Positions 34,157 to 46,305 of a stretch of 64,000 nucleotides of DNA are shown one piece after another. This DNA is from Paracentrotus lividus (taxonomy: Eukaryota > Echinodermata > Echinoidea > Camarodonta > Echinidae). Positions within the stretch are counted from its first letter, which is position 1. Every line of letters starts with the position of its first letter. The stretch lies in the NCBI GenBank assembly GCA_940671915.1, contig CALNVZ010003432.1, positions 7,697,080-7,761,079 of the forward strand, written 5' to 3'. The notes below the pieces were generated by a model that had not been told where the DNA came from, made no database searches, and saw only the letters and a program-made list of their open reading frames with translations. The position numbers and the translations under genes were made by a program.

Positions 34157-35093
34157 TTCCTATGCCTGATGGTTCACCTGTCATGTTATTATTTTTAATT
34201 TATGTAAATGACATTATTAAATCAAGTGACAAATTTGAATTTACTATGTATGCAGACGACACCACTTTATTTTATACCCAGCCCGATATTGAAAACTTAC
34301 AATTTAATGTTAACAATGAATTAAAAAAAGTTTCTAATTAGTTTAAAGCCGGTAAACTAATTATTAACAAGAAAAAGACTAATTCAATGATATTTTGTAA
34401 CAATAATATTAAAAAATTAAAAAATGACCTCGATAATTTAAATCTCTCACAATAGAATCATCTCCCAATGTAAAAGTTGATGTTGTTAATTTTCTAGGAA
34501 TCCATATATTGAACGTAATCTAAACTGTGATGTGCATATAAATCATATCGTTGGTAAAACATCACGTTGTGTTGGAATATTGTATAAAGTAAGACATTAT
34601 CTTCCAGTTTCTTCTATGGTTTTATTGTATAATGCTTTATTTCTACCTCATTTATCATATTGTATCGCAATTTGGGGTGGTTGTGGTAAAGTTAAAATGG
34701 ATAGACTATATCGATTGCAGAAAAAAGCCTTGCGCATATGTATGAATAGCCATTATCTTGCCCATTCACTGAGGTCCTATTTTCATAAACTTAAATACTC
34801 TCAACATCTTTGACCTATACCAATTCTTTACTGCAATTATTGGATTCTTTTACTACCGTAATCTACTTCCAACTGCAATATCAAATATGTTTAATGTCAA
34901 TATTGGTCTGCATAGCCATAACACAAGGTACAAAAACAGTTTTCACCGTTGGAAAGATACTTTTGAGTTAAAATCTTTACGCTTAAATCTCCCTATAATT
35001 TGGAACTCAATACCTAAGAACATACTGAATTGTAACAGTCAAAGACTATTTAAAAAATTACTTAAAAAGTACTTTTTATCCAAATATTCTTGA
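34157..35093 (+). pseudogene. Decayed non-LTR retrotransposon (reverse transcriptase part)
   Basis: The RT core appears as LLFLIYVNDII followed by FTMYADDTTLF, where YADD is the catalytic motif. Then come thumb-like NFLGIH, KTSRCVGILYKVRHYLP, LPHLSYCIAIWG and a C-terminal HNTRYKNSF ... LPIIWNSIPKNIL. In-frame stops and frameshifts (for example near 34340 and 34510) break it. The 5' half (endonuclease) is missing. The arrangement fits CR1/Jockey-type LINEs. Confidence 0.8.
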
Positions 35094-36179
35094 AAATTAT
35101 TGTATTGCTGACATCTCGCATATAAGTTTAAACAAAGCTCACACTTTTTTTTTCCTGACATACTTTTTGTTTTATTGTATGTCTTAATATTTAATGTTTA
35201 GTAGATTTAGTTTATTTTTTCTTAATGTTGTTAGTTAGCCTCATTTGCCTGAAATTACTATAGATGCAATATTACATCCAAAAAACGATCTAAAAAACTG
35301 CTTTAGAGAGAGAAGTTACTCGACAAGGCTTCTATGGCTTTCTTTTTTGGTTCTCCTTTTTCACATTTCTACTTTTTGGATATAAATGCTTTATATGCTC
35401 TATAGTATACTATGTAATTGCATGCAATATTTTTAAATGTAAATTATTGAATGTTTTGACTCTATATGTTGTATATTTTTAAGTGAAATGGAAATTAATA
35501 CGAATTTAATTGATTTTTTTTTTTCTCTCGATCTCTTAATTATTTCCCTTCCCTTTCATTCCCCTCGTATCTTTCCTCTCAATTTTACTCTCTCTATTTC
35601 CTTTCTTTCTTCTTTCTATTATTTCGTTTTTCTCTTCTTTTCTCTTTTCCCTTCTTTTAAACTATTTGCATTTGCTTTGTAAAATAAATACAATACATAA
35701 ACATTAATGCGTAATTTAATGGATTTAATTAAATATTATTTATTTACATGCATCAGGAAACCCTACTTAATTATTAACAAAGAAAATTATATCAATCCTC
35801 ATAATAATATATTTATAGTGAATATATAAACATATCTCCCCCCCCAAAAAAAAAAAAATAAAAAATATAAAAAATAAATAAATAAATAAATAAATAAATA
35901 AATTTAAAAAAAAAAATAAAAAAATAAGAGGTTTATGGATTTTATTTAATCTAGCACAAACACGAAACAAATTTTAAAATCATTAAAAAGCTTTTCTGTT
36001 TCAATTCCATCGGTATTTTTTTTTTATTTTTATTATTGCATTATTATGGATCTTATATAGTATCACAGTCAAATTCTGCTTTTGAAACCCTAATAAATAT
36101 ATTTTTATGGTCCTTAAAACGCGTTCATAAAATAGAAGTAAATTTCTTCTCAATTATTTAAGGTAAACTGCCTTTTAAA

Positions 36180-36500
36180 TAAATGACAACTATGAAAGGA
36201 GATTAGTTCATCTTCGTTACTATCTTTCAAGCCTTGCCTTGATGAAGATAAAGGACAATTTTGTGACTTTCAATTCACCGCCACATCAGCCTATTGTTTG
36301 AGCACTAGTAATATAAAAAGGTCGCGGTCTTATACCATCGTGTGTCTTGTATTATAAATCCACGCGATACAATAGCTTTTGTTTCTTTTTATATCTTAGT
36401 GTGTACCAATAGTGTAAGAAGTTACCGCCAAGCTAACTATCTTGCTCAACATAATGTCAATCAAGAGTAAACCATGTTCAACGTCAATCAAGTTAGCTTT
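36180..36500. repeat. Dispersed repeat, copy A
   Basis: The segment from tgacaactatgaaagga to gtcaatcaag is repeated at 39592-40160. Shared landmarks are ggtcgcggtcttataccatc and gccaagctaactatcttgct. Copy B is split by a SINE, so this copy is its empty site. Confidence 0.8.
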
Positions 36501-37171
36501 TATTTTGCAAGTGTGGTATTAAGAATTGTGTATTAAAATTAAAACTAATTATCAAAATAAACAGAAAATATACAAAGAAAATTCTTGGACATCAAGTATA
36601 CGGGACAGTGTAGTTAATAAAATTACAGATGTAGTTATGAATCACTTTCGTTCGTAAATGAATTACCTAACACAACAACAAGAAAAACAAGAATAATTAA
36701 ATAACGTACATGTCTTACACTCTTCTTCTTCCGATACTTCGCATAAACTATTTAGAGTAAACTCGCACAAACAAGATTTTTTTTTTTTTTTTTTTTTTTT
36801 AATCAATCGTTAAGACATGGACCTTAACTTGCATTTAATAATAATAGATACATAGGCCAAGAGTGGTGTTTTACTTCACGGAGACTACAACCTAATCAAC
36901 ATAATAAAGTAACAACATAATGAAAACGGACCAATGATCCTCTTCTATTCTGAAACTCTTAAACATGATTTTAATTCGGTAAACCTGTTTCAAAAATCAG
37001 TTTTCATTTCAATTCGTTGACAAGAACTCGAGCTGCAAATATACAACCCAAGGTCAAAAACCGTGCTTGAAATGGAATAGATGTCAATAAACAGGATAAT
37101 CTAAAGTCATATATGAAGAGAGTTCATGATTTACTCGGTTAAGATGGACTGCTTACACTTCCCAGCTTCAA

Positions 37172-37417
37172 CTAGTGCATGCACTTCTCATGTTCCCAGT
37201 AACGGAGGATGGGCATTTCTTCAGGTACGCGGCTGTGTATACTTCTCTGGTTAGCAGTTTCATTGAAATGGTCCCAATCGATGTCTTCAGGGTCAAATAC
37301 GATGGAAGGTCTGTTTAGAGGTCCAATTCGAATTGACATTGTTTCTCCGACATCTTCCAGGTCTTCTAATGCCATCCAAAACATGTTGCTGCTGATGCTC
37401 CTCATATCATGCTCCTG
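37172..37417 (-). CDS. Possible terminal coding exon, unidentified
   Basis: After a good acceptor (GTCTTGCAG|) 82 codons are open to a stop, beginning QEHDMRSISSNMFWMALEDL and containing IDWDHFNE. Residue use is acidic and protein-like, unlike the surrounding AT-rich repeats. I recognise no family and found no partner exon upstream other than 37445-37552. It could be the end of a gene or a chance frame. Confidence 0.3.
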   Translation of the reverse strand, partial: QEHDMRSISSNMFWMALEDLEDVGETMSIRIGPLNRPSIVFDPEDIDWDHFNETANQRSIHSRVPEEMPILRYWEHEKCMH

Positions 37418-37444
37418 CTGCAAGACGATTTAAAAGAACGATAA

Positions 37445-37552
37445 TTAAGTGATCACACTCCCCGGTGTCCTAGCAACGGCGGCAGCCACAGCCGATGGAG
37501 TTTGATGTTTCATAGCTGTAGTTGTACCTTGTGTAGTTAATTCTTGAAGTTT
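37445..37552 (-). CDS. Possible alternative terminal exon, unidentified
   Basis: After CTCTACAG| there are 35 open codons (KLQELTTQGTTTAMKHQTPS, then AVAAAVARTPGSVIT) ending in TAA, 27 nt before the next candidate exon. Both candidates are phase 0, so they could be mutually exclusive 3' exons. Weak evidence. Confidence 0.2.
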   Translation of the reverse strand, partial: KLQELTTQGTTTAMKHQTPSAVAAAVARTPGSVIT

Positions 37553-37789
37553 CTGTAGAGTCAAATAAAAATTGGGAAAAAAATTATGTCTCTGAATAAT
37601 GACTAATAATTAGTGATAAACATTTTTTTTAAATGATAATGACCTTATTTTACGATGAAGAAAAAAACTTTGCGTATTATTTTATTTATCATACCTTTTC
37701 AATATAACTTCGTGTAAATTACAAACAATATGAAATTGAATATAATCTTCTTCAATGAAAAATATTTAAAGCTTTTTTTTTTTTTATTA

Positions 37790-38777
37790 TAGGTTTTCCC
37801 GGCCATTTTCATCCTCCATGCAGTCGGTTTCACGAATATTCATTCAATTTCAAGCGAAATTGAATGTTCCATTAACCCCTTACTTCAATTAGATAAGGAA
37901 AACGTTCAATTTCATTTCCTTTACTTCGATTTCATAAAAGACTCGACCAAACAAAAATGTCAGTAGGTGCAATCAATTTCGCGCCAGCGAGAATTTGCGC
38001 TTGGTTTTGACATTCAAATTCACCAGTGGATATTTCAAATTAACACGTGTTCATTCAAATTCATGCTATATGCTCGTTCCCGAATGCTCGTTCCCGATTT
38101 ATCGGGAAAAGGGTATATTTTAGGGGCTCAGGTAGGGGAAAACCCGAGAAATGACTTAAATAGGGGGTCTTTTATGATTCACTCCCCCCTCCACCCGAGC
38201 AATTCTAATTAGGGGTATTTCTAATTTTTTGACGACAAAACCGAAATAGTGTCCCGAAAAGGGGGTAATTTTAATTAAATTTTTATTTTTATTGACCCCT
38301 GAGCGGGGGGGGGGGTGGCTTGTAACTTCTCTTCTAACTCATATAACCGCCCAAATTACAATGATGAATAAAAAAGGGTTCATAAAATAATGAACACAAA
38401 AGTATACAATGACACATAAAATACACATCAATATTGATGGAAAATGCGCATAGTATATCTAAAAAATAACATTTAAAAAGAAAAGCAAAACAAATCAGAG
38501 AGAATGAATAACATTAAAAAAAGAAAATACATGAAAGAAAAATAACGAAGTATGGAGCCTTTGTTTGCTGGCACATCTTTATACATTTAAGAGGATGATT
38601 AAATGATGGAGGATTATGAAATGAAAATTAAATAATGAATATATAATACAAATAACATTGCCATAACGTCATTTCCATGAAGAGGGATGGAGAGGGTGGT
38701 GCGTACGGAGGGCCATCCACGACATATTATATCATATTTTAAAAAAATAAACGAAAGAGAGAGAATGAAGAAAAAAA

Positions 38778-38827
<50 letters not shown>

Positions 38828-39512
38828 AAGCATGGAGCCTTTTTTCAGGCACATGTCCCTACATTTCCGAAAATGATAATAAACGAAGAAAGATTATAAA
38901 AATCAAAATTTTATAATGAAACAAAATGTATACATATAACATTGCTATAACGTCATTGCCCTGGAGAGGAATGGAGAGACAGGGGTGATGCGTTCATCTC
39001 GATCTCTCTTTCCATCTCCATGGCCTATACCTGAAGTATTGATTGTTTATCAGAATCTATATATGGGATATGGTGATGAATATGATTCATCATATTCAGT
39101 TAGGCCTATAAGCACAAACGCTATGACCATTCCTTTCAAAGATTTACTTTGAAACATAATTTATTTTGCAATTATAAAATCATGCGTTAGCACACCATAT
39201 ACCATACATGGTGAAATTGACTACGTTTTGCATTAAATAGATAGCTTTAAAATGAAATAGAAAATACAAATAAGTACAAATTAGCTCTTGTTTACATTAA
39301 ATGTGAAATTGAATATCACCATTGTGAAATAGGCGAATTTTGTACGTCTTTGATTGACTAAAGTACCTTTTCGGTCGCTGTTCACATTAAGTTGAATTCC
39401 TAAAGTGCGATATTGAAATGCCAGTTTAAGCACAGGCCAAAAATGAGCTAAATTGAATGCTCCGCACATGTAATTGAGTGAATGAGGGATGAAAATGGCC
39501 GGGAAAACCTAT
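37790..39512. mobile_element. Non-autonomous DNA transposon, about 1.7 kb
   Basis: Terminal inverted repeats of about 25 bp (taggttttcccggccatttt plus catcc) occur at both ends, with TA next to them. Inside, a block of about 300 bp is duplicated (tatggagcctttgtttgctg at 38551, catggagccttttttcaggc at 38831), separated by a (GA)n tract at 38783-38822. No transposase frame. Confidence 0.75.
38783..38822. repeat. (GA)n microsatellite
   Basis: About 20 pure GA units inside the 1.7-kb transposon. Confidence 0.9.
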
Positions 39513-39591
39513 ATTAACGTTCTCTAAGTAAAAGTTGGTCACTGTGTTGCAGTTCTGATTAGCCATCGTATTAGTAAACTAACTTTTCAAC

Positions 39592-40160
39592 GAATGACAA
39601 CTATGAAAGGAATGACTAGATCATCTTCGTTACTATCTTTCCAAGCCTTGTCTTGATGAAGATAAAGGAAAGTTGTATATAGCTTTGATATCACCGCAAC
39701 ACCAGCCTATTGTATAAGCATTAGTAATATAAAAAAAGGTCGCGGTCTTATACCATCGTGTGTCTTGTATTATAAAAGCACGCGATATCAATAGTTTTTG
39801 TTTATTTTTGTGTCTGAGTACCAAAAGTGTAAGAAGTTAGCGCCAAGCTAACTATCTTGCTCAATATAATGTCAAACCGGACATGATAGCTCAATCGGTT
39901 ATAGCGCCCGTAAAACGGTAGCCTTTCATGAACGGGAGGCCGTGAGTTCGAAACCCGGCCGAGTCATACCAAAGACTTACAAAATGGTACCTAAAAGTTG
40001 CCTTTTAACAAGGAGCTTAGGGGTAATAATAACATCATGCAGGGCCCGCTGGGAGAACAGTTGTCAGAACTGAAGTGGCTACCCTGGGTAAATAAAACGA
40101 TATTATTATTATTATTATTATTATAATCAAGACTAAGACTTGCTCCATGTCAATCACGAG
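39592..40160. repeat. Dispersed repeat, copy B, split by SINE
   Basis: It matches 36180-36500 up to taatgtcaa and resumes as tcaagactaagacttgctcc after the SINE. Confidence 0.75.
39873..40133 (+). mobile_element. tRNA-derived SINE with (ATT)n tail
   Basis: The head has an A box (tagctcaatcgg) and a B box (gagttcgaaaccc) at tRNA-like spacing. An unrelated body of about 150 bp containing gcagggcccgctgggagaac follows, and the tail is (ATT)n. The tRNA part cannot fold as an intact gene in the anticodon arm, and the body plus tail show it is a SINE. Confidence 0.8.
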
Positions 40161-40179
40161 AGCTTTTTTAAACGTTTTA

Positions 40180-41620
40180 AGAAATGTAAATGAAAAAATA
40201 AGAGATTAAAAAAAAATTATATCAAAGATTACTAAGTTTTCCTCAGCAATAACTACATGTATATGGGATAATGATGTTTATATAAAGTTATACATTTGAT
40301 CTTTTAAATTCGATAAAACAATATAATATATATATCTCCAAAGGATGTTTATATATAATTAAAAAAATATCAGTGCTATTTGTTCTTTATGCGATTTAAT
40401 TAATATAGTATACTATAGTGTTTATATATTTACGGTTAGGGCCTAATTAATATAATCTTTTTGAAAAAAAAATGCACACTTGAATATATATATATATATA
40501 TTTTTTTTTTTTTAAATAATACATATGCAAACAAAATTATTATGTCTATATAGCAACACTTATATTTATGAATGATATTCGTTTAATGTAATCGAATAAA
40601 CATAAAATATATGGTAAAAGAGCTTAATGATCGATATATACTTAAAGAGATATTAATGTTATTCTTATATACAATGAACATTATTTTTCCACAATAATTT
40701 CTTTAAACAATTGGATAAACAATAAGTATACGCGATAAATTTGATTGGTTAAGGTTTATCCATTAATATTAAAGACTTATGTAAATTCATGTAGTGTGTT
40801 TGAAGGCGACAGAGTAATTAGATGTCATTTCATGTTATGGTACACTTATGGTATTTAATAAGTATATGAGTGCATTATGTTTTTATTAATTACATTATTA
40901 TCAGCAACATTTTGATGTTATGTTTTTATTCCTATTTTTTTTTATTTTTTTTTTTAACTGGCGTTATTATTTCCTTAAGATTAATCTTTTTTGTTAAAGA
41001 ACAAAAATCATTTTAAAGATTAAAGATAATGCCGATAGAGGAAGAGATGACAAAGATAGAAGGAAAGAGAGAGAAAGAGGGGGAAGAGGGTAGGAGAAAT
41101 CAAGAAAGAAGGTCATTTACATTAATAACAACAACTATAATTTCCTGACATGGATATACGTTTTCAAACTATGGCACTGACTGTGGGTTGCTTGTCTAGT
41201 TTGTAACGAAAAATGTTTCATTATTTGAATTCTTGCTTGAAGAGGTAGAATAGTTAGAGAGTGAAAAAAAAAATAGAAAGAAAGGAAAGATAAAAGCAGT
41301 TAAAAGAAGACATAGAAAAGAGAGGGGATTTGCCACCTTCATCAAGAATTCCTGCATTTGCCACTAACTTCTCGGTGACACAATTACTGTTTTTTTTATT
41401 TTATTTATTTTTTTTTTCTTGATGTAGGTCTACTATGGAAATAAAATATTAGAAAAACAAAAATCACTTTTTATTACAGCAGTTGTTCGAGGTAACTGTA
41501 CCAATAAAATTACAGCAATATCTTTTCATTCTACACCAAAAGTGAAGTTGCCTTCATCGTACCTCTTTCTTTCTCACTTTTTTTTTAATTATGAAATTAA
41601 CAGTTAAGTATTATTAATAC
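40180..41620. other. Very AT-rich non-coding interval
   Basis: No gene seen. It contains (TA)n near 40483-40500, long T runs, and purine-rich tracts at 41030-41110 and 41260-41320. Confidence 0.5.
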
Positions 41621-41639
41621 ATGCTCTAAACTTATTCAT

Positions 41640-42130
41640 TTCATTTCATTTATTTATTTATTAGAACCAAAGTTCAGTACATTGGAAAATTTGTTTGTTC
41701 GCATATAAAATGTATACATATAAAATAAATAACAACATGTCAAGTCAAATAACAAATAAAGTACGTTTGTAAAATATTACACATAATAATATATTGCCAA
41801 ATATCCAATACTGTGGGTGTTGGAAGGGGTCTGCGCACAAAGTTGCGCTCCTCCGCAACTATAAATGAATGCTATAGAATTATCATGCTTATTATTCTAG
41901 CATTTACTATATACTATAAAATGTGTAAATATAAAATAAATAACAACATGTCAGGTCAAATAACAAATAAAGTACGTTTGTAAAATATTACACATAATAA
42001 TATATTGCCAAATATCCAATACTGTGGGTGTTGGAAGCCGGTCTGCGCACAAAGTTGCGCTCCTCCGCAACTATAAATGAATGCTATATAATTAGCATGT
42101 TTATTATTCTAGTATTTACTACAATATAAA
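41640..42130. repeat. Tandem duplication, unit about 220 bp
   Basis: The block from tataaaataaataacaacat to cctccgcaactataaatga occurs twice (starts near 41717 and 41934). The preceding (TTTA)n suggests the reversed 3' end of a LINE. Confidence 0.75.
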
Positions 42131-42419
42131 TGTTCAGCTTATATAATTTATTTCGTTTCTAATGAAATGGAATAAATGGGAAAAAATATTACTTAAAAAC
42201 TATTTGAACCAGGAGCGCTAAAGGACGCTAACCTGGGCCATTTCATCAAAATACTTGTCGGACATTTTTATCACACAAATTTGATCTCAGCCAATCAGAT
42301 GTAAGCATCGTAGGAGGTTATAACAGTTCATGAAATAGAACCCCGGACAAGTCCTTTGATGAAATACCCCCAGGTCAGTCGATTCTCCACAATATTCCGG
42401 AAGTATATAAACCCCTCCA

Positions 42420-43706
42420 AAAAAGTTTCGCAAATCGATTTTGGGCCATGATAACTTCTAAGGTGCGCTAAAGTTATTTCTGATTTTCGTACCATTGGAA
42501 AGATAATTTATTCACCTTTTTATTGATATCATATTTGTAATGAGTGTGTCATGCTTAAATGCACAGAATATCAGAATATGGAGAAAAGTAAAACGTCAAA
42601 TGTTGCACTTTTATTGATCACATTAAAGTTCCGCAACTCCACTTCAAACCCTAATAACTTTTGGGGTAATTTATAATTTTTATTGAATTTTGACCATTGT
42701 CAAGTTCAGTTATTCCTCTTTTTATTGATACCTAGTTTGTCATGGTGATGTCATGCCCGGGTCCACAGAATTCCTGAATACCCCCAGAATGCAAGGCAAA
42801 GCGAAAGTAATGTTCAGTTTGAATGTTCTGCCACACAATTTTGAACCTTGATACATTTTAATGTGTTTCTTTATCACTATCAATTTTTATAGCATTGAAC
42901 AGTTCATTTATTCTTCTTTTTATTGATACCCTATTTGCAATGGTTACCTCATGTTTGAATGCACATAAATCATGATTATATATTTATTTATTTATTTATT
43001 TATTTATTTATTTCATTTCCAGGCAACAAAAATACATTATAAAACAATCATGACAAAACAACAGATTGAAACATAACAAAATATAGAGGGAAAAGAAGTG
43101 CATCAGCCAATGCCTGGGGATAGCCTAAAAGAATTTAAAATCCTGTCTGGAGGTTCTCCCTAAATTGGCTGATGCACGTGAACACGATTACAATATACGA
43201 TTACAATATAGCAAAGTAAAAAGTGAAAAGTTGCAAAATGCATTGTTATTGCTCAAATTCAGTAACTCGCAAGGGACAATAACACTCACAATAGGCATTT
43301 AATTTGCAACATTTGACTTCTGACTTGTCCTAAGATTCAGGTGATCTGTGCATACAAGAACAACAATATTGTTACAATTAGGGTATCATCGAAAAGTGGA
43401 ATAAATGAGCTTGAAGATGGTATGAAATTCAATTAAAATTGGAAAATACCCCAAAAGTTACCAGGGCATAAACTCGGGATTTGGAATTCAATCTTAAAAA
43501 TTTTATCGATATAAATGCATTTTGCAACTTTTTACTTTTTACTTTTATCCATATTCTGATATTTTGTGCATTTAAGCATGACATTACAAATAAGATATCA
43601 ATAAAAAGGGGAATAAATTATCTTTCCAATAGTGTGAATATCATGAATAACTAAAGCATATCTGAAAAGTTATCATTGCCCAAAGTCGATTTGCGAAAAT
43701 TTTTGT
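42420..43706. mobile_element. Foldback element of about 1.3 kb interrupted by a LINE tail
   Basis: The left arm from aaaagtttcgcaaatcgatt, including aagataatttattc and catgcttaaatgcaca, is mirrored at 43515-43706 (tgtgcatttaagcatgac, gaataaattatctt, aatttttgtt). The interior contains (TTTA)n at 42978-43013 followed by sequence resembling a reversed LINE 3' end. Confidence 0.65.
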
Positions 43707-43972
43707 TATGGGTTTATAACAAAGGCGTTGCCCTCTATTTAGATAAAAGGCGGTAAAGACATAATACACATCACTTACAAACTGAACAATAACGCATTGA
43801 ATAGGCCTATTCAAAAGTTTAAGCGGTACATAAACAGTTCGTTTGAAGTTACAACGCTTAAAGACAGTTGATGGAGTAAATACAACCTTACATCGATTGA
43901 AAGCTAAGTAGGCGTATAACATAAATACCCCCCAAATAAATTAAATTTTCATAACAGTATTCATATAAAGAT

Positions 43973-44318
43973 GATCGAACCTCAACCAGGCCATCCCTCC
44001 CAAATACTCGAAAAGTTACCCCTATTTTAATGGCGCGGTTGATGACGTCAAAGAAGTTTAAGGGAATGCTACTGCCAGGCATGATTGGGTTTCGCCTTTA
44101 GAAAACACGTTTGTGTTGCTATGTCAGAACAATAGAATTCTAGCACACATAGGGTCTATTGTTCTGACATAGCAATACAAACGTGTTTTCTAAAGGCGAA
44201 ACCCAATCATGCCTGGCAGCAGCATTCTCTTAAACTTCTTTGACGTCATCAACCGCGCCAATATAATAGGGGTACTTTTACGAGTACTTGGGATGGATGG
44301 CCTGGTTGAGGTTCGATC
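43973..44318. repeat. 346-bp near-palindrome (long hairpin)
   Basis: The arms of about 160 bp start gatcgaacctcaaccaggcc and end ggcctggttgaggttcgatc. They are almost identical, including gacgtcaaagaagttta and ctatgtcagaacaatag. The loop is about 20 bp around 44137-44157. Confidence 0.9.
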
Positions 44319-44699
44319 ACCTTTTCCATGAAATACTTTCTAAATGGAAGATAAAATTTCTTAAATTGGGAATTGTTGTATTATGAAGAAATATTAGCTT
44401 TCGTTTAATATGTAATTTTGTTTTTCATTTCTCGGTCCGGTCTGGGACTTTAAACATCACAATATATCCCTCATTATCTTCAAAGGCCGTGTGCTTGATA
44501 TTGAATAGAGCTAATAAGCTGGTGTCCTTTCCAAAGCCGTTGTCACGGTTAAATGAGTTTTCATTATTTTTCTTCTGGAAACACATTGTATTCAACTTAT
44601 ATAGTTTATTTAACTGTACATAATGTTATCACTTTTTCACGATTACCTTGTTTATACTGCATTTTATTTTTGACATATACTATATTTAATTTATTGAAA

Positions 44700-44815
44700 T
44701 GTTATTCGAACTGTTACCGTATTGTAATTTTGTATAACCTGCCGCCTAACCCAGTGGGTTGACGGGCCTGGTTTTTTTGTTGTTGTGTACATGATCTTCA
44801 ACAATAAAGACATTT

Positions 44816-44843
<28 letters not shown>
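44700..44843 (+). repeat. LINE-like 3' tail with (TTTA)n
   Basis: A segment with gtgggttgacgggcctgg, then aataaagacatttatttatt and (TTTA)n, is typical of LINE 3' ends. Upstream coding sequence is not recognisable. Confidence 0.4.
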
Positions 44844-44846
<3 letters not shown>

Positions 44847-45694
44847 TTTCATTCTATTTTTTGTTGTAACATAGTGTTCTTAATAATTTCACCGAAAAAA
44901 AAATAAACAAAAACAATATGCTAGAACATGTAGAACGCTAAAGAAAAATACAACAGGTTCCGAAACAGCAAACAACTTGGGTAGTAAACGTGTGTGTTTA
45001 CATGGTTTACATGCACTCGATGGAAGCCATGACTTTTTTCGTAACATTCTAATAAGTATTTTTTTTTTGGGGGGGGGGGGGTTAAGATAAATTAATAATT
45101 TCTATGCTATTTCATGAATTTAAATATGAAAATGAAGTTACGAGAATATATAAATATTCAATATTAAAATAACTTAAATATGCAGCCTTACAAGTTCAAT
45201 TAAAGTATTTACAATATATATAGTTTTGATTGGAGTAAGACTGGCAACATCATCGCGTTCGATACTCATGAGATGACGTAATCGCATTGAAGGCATGTTG
45301 CCGTGATAGACAGGACTCGTAAACCAATCAGATCGAGACGGAGGGAATATTGGTTATGTGGGCAGGATTTCAGTTCCCTTGAATCTCGCAGGGAACCTGT
45401 CAAGTTTCACTGTAGTTAGGTAGTGATAGTCTGCGTCTACGTGTACGTTATGTGGGTACGTAGGCGCCGTGCGTGCGCATGTATGGTAATACCACTGATC
45501 TCTACCATCAGTGGGTAATACCAATGAAATAATGAACTACAGTCCAGGGGGTGGACTAATGCCATTTTAGCCACAGCGGTAGTTTTACCCACGACCAGCT
45601 TCCCCAAACATAACGATCCTTTCAGGTAGTCTTCCACGAATTTTGGTCTGGAATTGATCGATCCATTTAAAATTAACTTCTGCAATGGTTTATT

Positions 45695-45935
45695 TAGACC
45701 AGGCTCTGGTCGTTAGAAACTTTCACCTTCCTCTATATTGACTCGACCTTCGCATCGTTTCTCTTTCTATCACAAATCCACTTCCCTACATCCATGCCAA
45801 AACCAAGAAGCTCCTTGCCAAAACCAACTGATCATGAGAGACCCTGATCATGCTGATGTGCTAAATTAGTCATGTGTGTTCATGTATGGTGTTATGAGGG
45901 TTGATGAAAATACAGGATGGTCCAGGCAGTGGACT
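45695..45935. mobile_element. 241-bp insertion with 10-bp target duplication in the NACHT pseudoexon
   Basis: ATGGTTTATT occurs at 45685-45694 and 45936-45945, while the intact gene has one atggtttat. The right end ggtccaggcagtggact also occurs, slightly changed, at the break point near 45542-45557. No coding capacity. Confidence 0.7.
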
Positions 45936-45972
45936 ATGGTTTATTAGGAATGGTATACTTGTCTCCTTTGTA

Positions 45973-46177
45973 ATGCTGCAGTCACACAGACACTTACGTT
46001 GAGTTACGTCCGGTTGCGTCCAAAAATTCTTTTCTTTTCTGCGGATCCCCACGGATGCCTTCCCATCATAGGCAGCAATGAAAATAGTGATAATTTCGTT
46101 CATCGAATAAAACAAAGAAATACATAAGTTATTATAGAATAGAAGATTGAACAAGGATAAAAGTGTCTGTGTGACTG
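45973..46177. mobile_element. MITE with atgctgcagtcac end inside NACHT pseudoexon
   Basis: Same family as 18912-19149 (shared acttacgttgagttacgtcc). Its right end is truncated at gtgactg. Compared with the intact NACHT exon, about 50 bp of host sequence are missing at the site. Confidence 0.8.
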
Positions 46178-46305
46178 AATCCCACGGCTCAATGTTGAAT
46201 TTAAACAGAGACCTCTCGTAGTAATTCCGCAGAGGATCCTGGTAATCTTCAAGTGTGGGGCCTTCTGCGACATATTCTGGAAAAGACAATTAAAAAGAAT
46301 ATATG

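Larger units (their letters stand above)
45558..46280 (-). pseudogene. Broken NACHT exon of the second NLR locus
   Basis: The start EYVAEGPTLEDYQDPLRNYY matches the intact EYVAEGLTLEECQETLRNYY, and the Walker A neighbourhood GKTTAVAKMA is recognisable. It is broken by a 241-bp insertion (45695-45935), a MITE (45973-46177), small indels near Walker A (for example gttttaccca against gttttccca in copy 1), and a 3' break at about 45558. All sequence beyond Walker A is missing. Confidence 0.85.

Noticed and set aside
34532..35093. Independent host genes in 34.5-35.1 kb
   Set aside because: The sequence continues a reverse transcriptase with a YADD motif and ends like a LINE protein, with stops between parts.
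39873..39965. A functional tRNA gene
   Set aside because: A and B boxes are present but the middle does not form a proper anticodon arm, and the SINE body and (ATT)n tail follow.
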